Shown: positions 55,768-64,000 of the stretch, piece after piece
Layout of the letters: every line of letters begins with the position of its first letter
How positions within the stretch are numbered: position 1 is the first letter of the stretch
From: Phlebiopsis flavidoalba
Lineage: Eukaryota > Basidiomycota > Agaricomycetes > Polyporales > Phanerochaetaceae
Direction: 5' to 3'
Assembly (NCBI GenBank): GCA_035772785.1
Contig: JAOCPU010000055.1
Location: 1 to 64,000 of the forward strand
Length of the DNA: 64,000 nucleotides
Program-made: the position numbers and the translations under genes
Notes under the pieces: model-generated
What the model was told of the DNA's origin: nothing
Databases searched by the model: none
What the model saw: the letters and a program-made list of their open reading frames with translations, nothing else

Positions 55768-56442
55768 AACGACCTCATGATTCGATACGTGTTGTATACT
55801 TTACTTTGATACCATATTTTCACAGAGGATACCTTGTATTAATTATGCATTTTTTTTTTTCCACGATGACACTTTCCCCAATCCCAGCACGAGTCTAGCT
55901 GTAGGCTTGTGACTGCGACTCGGATCTAGCCATACATGAGGCCCCTGTTGAAAATGGTTGTGATCCCGTAATATCTTCTCCTAGCCCTCTCTTACTGTCA
56001 ACGACGGAGTCTCGGTAGACGTGCCGGTCTGCTCAGAAAGGAATGTCGGCCTCGGTGGCGTGGGAAAGACACGCTAGCGAGTTCGGGCGTCGGGAGGGCG
56101 CGCTGGCGCTTAATCCCTCCCTTTTCCCTTCGCCCCCATTCCCTCCCTTTTTCATCCACAGCTACTGCTCACTCTTATTGCGCCTGACCCTGGGTCTTAA
56201 ACAACTCTCCTACTCACCACGATTGAACCTCCCGTATGACTCCCCGACATCGCCGACGATCGACTCCACCATGCCCGGCTGACACTGACGACACCGCATG
56301 GGCTGACCGGTTCTTGTTCCCTCTATAAACAACCGACTACAGAACTCGACAGCACTTATCTCCTTTCTCTTGGACTGCCCGGTGCAATCCACATTCTCAG
56401 CTGGCTCTGTAACCTCGTACTCGCTCACTATCACCACCTACA
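55768..56442. other. Intergenic; promoter region of next gene
   Basis: CT-rich sequence at 56100-56160 and 56290-56420 is typical of a fungal 5' leader. No gene seen. Confidence 0.4.
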
Positions 56443-57789
56443 ATGCCTCGTCGTCCCACCGTCAGTACGCTGTCGTCCTTCTCTAAACGCTTGTACGTTC
56501 TTTCTCTTCATATTTGCTCTCGATGCTTACGCTTTGTAGCCATCTATGACATCGATCAACAACGTCACACGTCCTCTACGAAGCTACTGGCGAAGACAGT
56601 AACGAATCAGCGTACTCAGGATCCTCGTCCTCAGACTCGGCCCAGGCCACTATCCGCAGGAGCTCAACTTTCGATCAGCCCGACCGTTTGGCAAAGGCTC
56701 TTGTCGGACTTGGCGCGAGTGTCTCGGACGACTATCTCCCGGTGGTTCAACAAGTCGTGGAAGCCTACACCCAAGAGCGAAAGATGGACGTGAAGAAGAA
56801 GTCGCTCGCACACTCAGTGAAGAAAGCTGGGATCCTGGCAGTGAGAAAGATGGGTGTACCAAAAACATGGACACAGGTACGTGACGTTCCATCTTACACG
56901 TCCATCACTTCACTGTTGTGCAGCGTCACTCGAAGTTGCGAGTCGCTTATCACGCGCAAGAGGCTCTCGACCTGTCTCCTCAAGGACGTATCGTTATCCA
57001 GAATCCAGCTGCAACTGAGTCTACAAGCTCTCTTTACCGTTGAATGTGGCTCTCCGGGTTATCTTGGAACGCTCCCCAAGTCGCCGCCGCTTCCGACTCG
57101 GGACTCAATCCAGGTCACACGACTCCACCAAGCTCTGGCTCTCGACGCTCAATGCCCACCCCACCATGACTACCTCTCCGCGCTACAGCTCAAGCTTTTC
57201 AGATCCTTCGCCAAAGTGCTTCTGTTCGTTCCGTACACCATACTCGTCGGCTTCCTCCCTTTCCTCTGGCCGGACTGCCTCAGCCGTGTGTGGTCTTCGC
57301 GCCGATCATCAACGTCACACAGACCCCGCTCGCACCAATGGACAAGTTCGCATATCACGCGCGGTTCCTCCCTTACCCATGTGGGCGTCTCTCTTGGGCT
57401 TCTGTTCGTCGTCCTCTGGAGCCTGGGTAAATCGTATCCTGGCCTGGCACTCTCTCTTTTCGCAACGTTCGTCGGAAGGGCAATGTGGGCGTGGGGGCGA
57501 CCATGAATTTGAGCCTGATGTTAATCAAGCGAACCTCGGCGTTGACGACCGGTCCACCATCGTCTGGCTCCTCAGAGGGTTCATCCTCGGCGACCTCATC
57601 CATTCGTGGAAGGACTTTTCGAAGCTGTACCGCGAGCGGGACGTGGTGGAGGATGGCGAGGACGACATCGAAATGGAGACGTTGGAGAGGCTGGGCTCTC
57701 AGGGGGGGTCGACTTTCGTGATTCGGCTCAAAGACAGACCTCACGAGTGCCTGCGCATCGTCGTCGATTCTGCAGAGAGCTCTGACTGA
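56443..57789 (+). CDS. Hypothetical protein with acidic/Ser-rich region and conserved C-terminus
   Basis: Start MPRRPTVSTLSSFSKR, an intron from GTACGT at 56493 to about 56540, then an acidic Ser-rich segment (GEDSNESAYSGSSSSDSA) and the helical DRLAKALVGLGASVSDDYLP and VVQQVVEAYTQERKMDVKKK (to about 56810). An intron at about 56879-56923 follows, then Ser/Pro-rich sequence to about 57500. The C-terminal domain (57506-57789) reads STIVWLLRGFILGDLIHSWK, EDDIEMETLERLGSQGG and STFVIRLKDRPHECLRIVVD, ending AESSD. Frame breaks are near 57045 and 57430. No known domain; the C-terminus looks selected. Function unknown. Confidence 0.6.
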
Positions 57790-59193
57790 TCGGCTTTGAG
57801 GCGGATGCATAGACCTGCTAGCGGACGTTTACTTCTTCAATATACCATATGAGCCATCAATGTGAACTGTTCCGCTTTTCGGGGGCGCTTTGACAACGCT
57901 TGCGTTCACAAGTCGCAAACCTTCCATGCAATTGTAAGCTTCAGCTTCTTCAGGGCTGGAGACATCAAGAAGATCCTTTGACTTTGGTGTCATTCTTTTT
58001 GACTTTTTGACTGTTGAAACTCAAAGATGGAGAAGGAGATAAGGAAATCCTTTCTTCGTCCAGGAGAACGACGTCTTCATCGCACCAGCTACACGGCGCA
58101 CCTTGTCAGGGCCTCCCGACGATGATTTGCGGTCTTGGACCAGAGCGCTGTGCCATCTTGTAAGATCTTGTACCATGCCGCGCGCCATGTGACGACATTG
58201 CAAAGCCCTCTGAGGCTCTCTCCCGTGATTGTGGTCTGTCGATGTCGGGACATGCCCGAATGAACCACTCGGCGCTCAACGATGCGACTCGGACGCGCTA
58301 TCCTGGGCCATCTCACGACCCCCCATTCTGAAACCGTGCCGAAACCGCACGCCCGTCTCAGCCCCGGGGGCAAATCCCCGCAAAGCTGATTGGTGTGAGT
58401 TCATTGTAGGCTGGAAGCAGTATTCGCTTAACGAGCTGTCTAGAAATTAGATTTTACTTCGCAACCGCAGGGCTGCAAAAGGATCCTCAGGCAGCTTCTT
58501 GCGTTACAGATTTCGTGTCTCAGATGCTCCTCCGTGCTCTTTTCACCGTAAAATCCATTTAGCCAAATGCACTCCTGCATTCCGATCAGGCTGTAAATCC
58601 GACATCACACAGCGGTCATCGCTGGTGAAGAACGACAGAGAGCGGTGTAGTGGGGCGTACCCGCCGTAGGACCCTGCACCCCCAAACCTGGAGCCTGGGC
58701 CCGTCGCCTCCTTTATCGCGGAACGGCCGTGGCTGTCCTGATCCTAGCCTTTGTGGCTGAGGGGCAAATGGTCGAGCGTCGATGAACAAGTAGACTCTAA
58801 TCCAAGTTCGTATGCTGCCTCGTACCGGGGCAGCTGAGCCTCAGGGAGACGGACGCGGCCTATGTCAATCACCGCAAGTCAACTCGCCCCTGTGTGCTTC
58901 CGTAAGATGGACCCAGCGGGTATTGTCACGGCGCGGTACCGTCGCGAAGGGACGTCACTCCGAATGGCCAGTTGTCCAGTAGCCTCGATTTCCGGAAAGA
59001 CGCACCCTGATGCGCTGGGCTCTCCAGGAAAGGCCACGCCGCGGCCGAGATCTCGTGTGTACGGGGCTGCCCGCACATGAACCTGTTTTCGGGGCAGCTC
59101 CGAGTGCAAATGGGTTAATATAATGGAGGTGGAACCGCTCCGATTGGCGTCTTCTCCCTTCGTCCCGCGTTATGGCCTTCGACACTCCTCACC
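57790..59193. other. Intergenic, nothing recognised
   Basis: Open frames on the minus strand at 58021-58373 have no domain character and no consistent start. Confidence 0.4.
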
Positions 59194-61426
59194 ATGGTCG
59201 CGTCGACGATCATCCCAATCCGGCTGGGTTGCCTACGACGTACGACAACACATGGGGCGCCGTCGATGATAGGAGGCTTCCTTACTGCGATGTACGTGCT
59301 TAACGTTATCCTCGGAAATACATTACATATATTTTCTCGACTTGTAGCTTGTACGGTATCCTCCTCGTACAGCTGTGGATGTTCTTTTCAACGGGGTCAG
59401 GGTGAAAACATTTTATTTGCGAGCTTCGGTATGTGCCCGCGCCCACGTCAACCCACCCGCTTACTCACTTTCTGCAGATGTGGCTGCTCTTGTAAGATCT
59501 GCGACTTTCCGTGCTGAAGTTTATTCCTCATGAATAATCATAGGTTGCTCAATACGCTGCATTTGATGTGCATCATACACGCTCTTTACGTGTATGTCAC
59601 AAGAATACGCGTCCAATATATCCACCTGTTGACCGTTCGTTAGGTTCATGGTTTCAATTTCCCTCAACCCGTTGGTGTTGCATAGAGAGAAGACTGCCAT
59701 GGTAGGCTCCGCATCTCGTCTATTCATATGATCTCGACTCATATTTACCCGTCTTTAGGAGCTTACCCGTGAGTGGTAAATGCTGTTGGAGACCACATTG
59801 ATTCTCAGACATACTTTCCAAAGATGGTAGTGTTTTTTCACGGTGCGTGTGCTCGAGAGAATGGCCTCCTTACAGCTTCTCACGTCGCCATCCTCAGACC
59901 TCGACTGATGTCCTTGTGCAAGCGTGAGTGCACTGTCGCGCCAGGGAGCAACCACACCGTTCTTACACGCTCCCACAGCTGGTTCACTTTCCGTGTATAT
60001 CGTGCGTACGTCTCCATTCTGACCCATGGTTCCGTCGTATTAACGGCCTATCCAGTGAGCAAAGGGAAATCGATGGCTGACTGGGTCTCCTGGTTAGTAC
60101 CCACATCATGTGTTCACAGGCAAGGTTTTTCATCTGACCTTCCCTTCGTCCAGGCATGCATGACCACCGCCACCGTTGGGTAAGGCGATTGACAGCCTTA
60201 ATTTGTTTGTATCAAGCTAAATGAACTTCGTGGCTGTTTTGCTTCACAGCGGAAAGTGTTGGTACGTCACTCTCTCTATCAGTTATCTACTGCGGGCTGT
60301 TGACTTCGTCACAGCAGCTATCACCGTCCGCTTGTTCGTATCCCACGGCGCATTCTGTCTAGGGGTGACTTGGATTGACTAATAATACTCTTTAGCTTCG
60401 AATTGAAGACTTTCCCCGAGTTCGCAGCAGCCAACGTGAGCGCGCTCTGAGATATCCGTTTGTCTTTGCGTTCTGATCCACGTTCACAAGTGGATTGTCT
60501 ACCTTGCGCTCGCCTTCACAATAACAACGGAAACCTCGTCATCGCGCTGGCACTGTGTTATTACTTGCGCCAGATGAGACAGGGATCTTTCCGACGGTAT
60601 GTTGCGGTTGCCCACGAGCAATTCCTGAGAGCTACTGAGTCGCTCACTACTCGTGAATAGCACTGAGTCGATTGTGTCAACATGTCGTTGATGGTGTACG
60701 CAGTCACACACTCGGCCTGCTGACTAGGTAGGTGAATCTCGCGTATCACCGTTAACGTCCTCTAACACTCGATCGTGCACTAGCGCTCAGTATACTTTTG
60801 TATCGCGTGCTTGATTGCTGTACGAGTCCTCTCATGATCCCTTCTCGGATATCTAACTGGAAAACCCTCGCAACAGCGCGTCGCCCAGGCCCAACAACTT
60901 TCATCTTTATTGGACGTAAGTTTTGAGACCTGTCGTCATCCTCATCCACAACTTCACCGCCACACCCCAGTCGTTTTTCCCATTGAGCATCGTACGTGAC
61001 ACCCTCCAACGAAATCAACAAGAACTCAAATTGACCGCTCATGTCTCAGTTTACTCCAACGCATTCCTTGGCTCTCTCAACGCCCGGGACTGGTTCCGTA
61101 AGGGCGGTGTGATGCCCTCACCATCCCCCTTGGAAGCATCAGCACTGGCAGCGGCCGCAACCGTGGACCTACTCTGTCCCTCCGTGAGGGCAATCCGTGG
61201 GGGAAACTGAACGTAATCGCCTCTTGTGTCGTCGTTCCAGACTTTGCGCTCATGGAAACGTAGTCGTTCACAGGAGGACGCCGGAACCGGCCCGCAGCTC
61301 TCGGTACAGGTCAAGACAGACGTCGTTAAGGCGGACTCTATAGAGATGCTCTCGTTTTGTCATTTTGGAGACTTTTCTGGATACTGTCGGGGATGGCTTT
61401 TGGGGGGGTATGGCGGCTCCTGCTGA
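59194..61426 (+). CDS. DUF6534 multi-pass membrane protein
   Basis: Function unknown; a large agaricomycete family with seven predicted helices. Start MVASTIIP at 59194. TYDNTWGAV and MIGGFLTAM follow (about 59240-59290), the family's N-terminal signature, then LYGILLVQLWMFF after an intron (about 59352), TLHLMCIIHALYVYVT (about 59560), an exon from about 59770, a short helix-forming exon after 60425, a segment with CYYLRQMRQGSFRR (about 60565), a helix exon around 60890, and SVYSNAFLGSLNARDWFR (about 61048-61100), the hallmark at the end of the last helix. The hydrophilic tail ends near 61426. Frame breaks are near 59215, 60000 and 60570. Confidence 0.75.
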
Positions 61427-61649
61427 CCTACGATTATTTTAGAGTTATGGTAGGGGCGTGGCTTAAAGCGATATCACTGTGCTCTTTAAATAACAGACGG
61501 TTTTGAAAGCCGGTTTCACCTCAGCGCTTGTCCCTTAATACACGCGTCGTGTGCTGTGCGTCCTTTGTACCATATGACCGCATGTACAATCCTCGACATT
61601 CGCGTGTACTACTATCATACTTATCGTCTATGATACAACATCAGCTAGC

Positions 61650-63400
61650 CTACATAGTATTATAACACATAGCGATTGCTCTCCATTGGTCCTTCTTCTC
61701 GACGCACTGTAGCGAGCCGGATAATCCAGTGGATAAGTCGCCAGAAAGCCCACAATGCCAATTGACCAAGAGTTCAACATTTGGTGGCAGCCCGCGTATA
61801 TCGGCCATGGGCTTCCTCCTTACCATCCCACCCTTGGCTCTGTAGCACCCCGCCCTCGCCGTTCCCTTACCCGGACGCATGCTCCTCCAATTGTTCCTGT
61901 GCTCACGAACAGTCGTCTTCTCCTCACCAATTCGGACATCTTCTTGGGCAGAAGGTGTGTTGTGTATAGCTGATTGTGTTGTCGAAGGGTGAAGGTATAC
62001 AGGTGTAAACAAGGGGGTATCCAAAACCCATGTGAGTGAGGAAACATCGTCCGGTTCAAGGTTCACACGACTGAGAGAAAGGGGGAGTCGGACTGGGTCC
62101 CGGTGGAAGTGTGCGTCCTGCAGTATGCGATGAGTAGATGGGAGCCGCGTCGTGGGATTGGATATGTCCTCGTCCACGTAGATAATCAAAACCGAGGAAG
62201 TGAAGAACTCAGTTTGCTTTTTGAAGACGTTTCCTAATTCTTTCCGTCCGCCGCGCCCCCTGGAACACGTTTTCGTTTCTGGGCTGTAGAAATTTTACAT
62301 TCGCATACTATTCGGATCACGTAGCCATTGTTGATACGGGAAATCCTTCGTATAACGTAGATCACATAGATGCGCGTAATAGCGCTTTAGCCGCTTAGGC
62401 CCGTCGAAGTGTACGACGGAATATATCGCCAGGTATACAACACTCAGCCTCGTCATAGACGGACCACGTTGTGAAGTGACATAGCGATCGGTATATACTA
62501 TTTGTCTAGAAGCAGGGAGGACTCACCAACAAGGGCTCTCATGGTACCTTCACGATCATCCACAGAATGTTAAACCCATGCCTCGTATACTCCCCCTGAC
62601 TTGCTAGGGTCCCCGCGAACGACGTGGTAGCTTTCCAACGGATGAAACTCTGCTGACTCGGGATAGGCCACCGGCTTTTGTGTCTTGTCCAGATAATGCC
62701 AGAAGCACTCGCCCTTTTGCTTTCCAGTGTGCTGGGTTGCCTCGAGTAAAAGGCGAGATCTTGATGTGCTAGTGGAGTGCCAATAATCATGTCAAGAAGT
62801 CAGCCGGCGAGCTAGGGCTGATGTAGACGGGCGAGTCGAAGGGCGCAAGCTTACCAGCAGGGTAACATAGGATTTTGGGAACAATAGCAACGAGGCCTAC
62901 GAACAGCGGCTTAAGCCGGATAGAGGCGGGTTCCTACACCCGTTATTCATTCAAAGTTCGGGATGGTTTTTGTGGGGGGGGGGGGCTTTTTTGGGGAAAC
63001 GACAAACACTGATGGTTTGCGTCCCATGCTCCGGTACCAACGTTTTGAACGGTAGCTACTTGATCTTCTCGTGTGGTTCGTGGACGCGAAAAAAAGTCAA
63101 TGCACCAGGAAAATAGATTTACCTTATAGCCATAACTTGATTAGTCTCGTTTACGGATGACTCTGGCTCGTTCCATATAACACGGCACAAAGGCGTACAT
63201 AGACCTGATGTTGTCGCGGTGGCCGACCCGACCTGGATAACCGCGTCATGCATCAGCAGGCCCAACTGATCTGAACTGAGCTCATATGGGATGATCGGGG
63301 GGGGGGGGGGGGCATCAATTAAGAAGCGATGGCAGCTTTGAGTAGCTTTAGGGTTAGAGCTCTCAGGGGCAAGTGATCCCATTATTCCCCGAGAATATCG
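61650..63400 (-). CDS. Possible multi-exon hypothetical gene
   Basis: Weak model on the minus strand. Coding-like pieces are LDKTQKPVAYPESAEFHPLE (about 62695-62635), HFDGPKRLKRYYAHLCDL (about 62412-62360) continuing RYTKDFPYQQWLRDPNS, and VDEDISNPTTRLPSTHRILQ (about 62180-62115) followed by FHRDPVRLPLSLSRVNL. A GTGAGT donor sits at about 62527. No family recognised, no start or stop secure. G runs at 62974-62985 and 63297-63312 lie in the 5' part. Confidence 0.35.
62974..62985. repeat. G12 homopolymer
   Basis: Twelve consecutive G on the plus strand. Confidence 0.9.
63297..63312. repeat. G16 homopolymer
   Basis: Sixteen consecutive G on the plus strand. Confidence 0.9.
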
Positions 63401-64000
63401 ACTGGAAATTGCACTCTATTTCCCTCAGCATCTCCTTTTCAAACCGCTGCTAGTCCCCCTCACACCTGCCTATCCGATTTTGCCGTAGCCCTACAGGTCC
63501 GACCAGAGCAACTTGCTTTTGGCCGAGTTTATAGCATGTCAAGCGGCATGGTTTTCAGCCCGACTACTTACTCGGACAAAATCTCCCCGTGGTCGCTACG
63601 CTGCGGGCGACAGTATACACTTGAGGAAGCGTTCAACCTCACCGGCTATACGCAGTTTCCCTGCCATCTCTCGTCGTCTATGAACGCTCTAGAGCATACT
63701 AACTTCACCAGCGATCCCTCGACTAACACCTGAGACCTCGAACGTCTTTGTTAGACGACACCCGGAGAGAGAATATGGGGAGTGGGAGGGGGGGATGTAC
63801 AGATTGGACACAAGGAAGTTCGCAGTGGATAGATTTCGAAGAAGGCGACGTCCCACGGGGACGTTAATAGTTACAAATTTCGATACGAGCAACGGACCAC
63901 GCGTCTTGGATGAAATTAAAAGAGGCTTTTGTGCGAGCCGTTCGGGGAGATTGTGCAACAAATGAGGTGGCGTTCAACTACCATGTTTACTGGTTCGTGT
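63401..64000. other. Window end, unassigned
   Basis: A plus-strand open frame at 63536-63733 and a minus-strand one at 63689-63961 overlap. Neither shows a recognised domain. A gene may continue past the window. Confidence 0.3.

Overview
The window looks like nuclear DNA of an agaricomycete (mushroom-forming basidiomycete). Genes carry many short GT-AG introns (about 45-65 bases), and the recognisable families are ones common in that group: a KDZ-type DNA transposase with a CxC2 cysteine cluster, a fungal TET/JBP dioxygenase, eqolisin-like (peptidase G1) secreted proteins, DUF6533 and DUF6534 membrane proteins, and a full-length ABCC transporter. The species cannot be named from the sequence. 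Most coding regions are interrupted by one-base frame breaks, many in short homopolymers, while the residues around them stay conserved. Part of this is probably assembly error, so 'broken' calls are provisional.

Layout. 0.15-8.4 kb: minus-strand, intron-rich, low-complexity genes of unknown function, one with a duplicated small exon. 9.5-15.6 kb: a TET/JBP 2-oxoglutarate/Fe(II) dioxygenase followed on the same strand by a KDZ transposase, a known association in basidiomycetes. 15.6-19.5 kb: no secure gene, but a cluster of ACGCGT sites, about 1 kb of CGACG-type simple sequence, a T27 tract, a 17-bp near-palindromic tandem array and a tRNA-like Pol III module. 19.6-34.6 kb: six eqolisin-like secreted-protein genes, three on plus followed by three on minus, with a TA-flanked MITE between the two sets. 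Only the third gene keeps the motifs around both catalytic residues (Gln and Glu); in the other five at least one catalytic position is clearly replaced and none shows an intact pair. 35.7-40.5 kb: three related multi-RRM genes, two with mitochondrial-type N-termini. 41.0-42.1 kb: a conserved unknown gene divergent from a 6.7-kb ABCC transporter (42.4-49.1 kb). 49.8-51.6 kb: a DUF6533 membrane protein. 51.6-55.0 kb: no gene I can support. 55.1-57.8 kb: two unknown proteins. 59.2-61.4 kb: a DUF6534 membrane protein. 61.6-63.4 kb: a weak minus-strand gene.

Functional themes: a DNA-modifying enzyme beside a transposase; a locally expanded secreted family that seems to have lost proteolysis in most copies while sharing promoter and leader sequence; and a cluster of organelle RNA-binding paralogues. 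The best candidates for something new are the mostly non-catalytic eqolisin array, the MITE inside it, the RRM trio, and the repeat and Pol III block between the transposon and the protease array.
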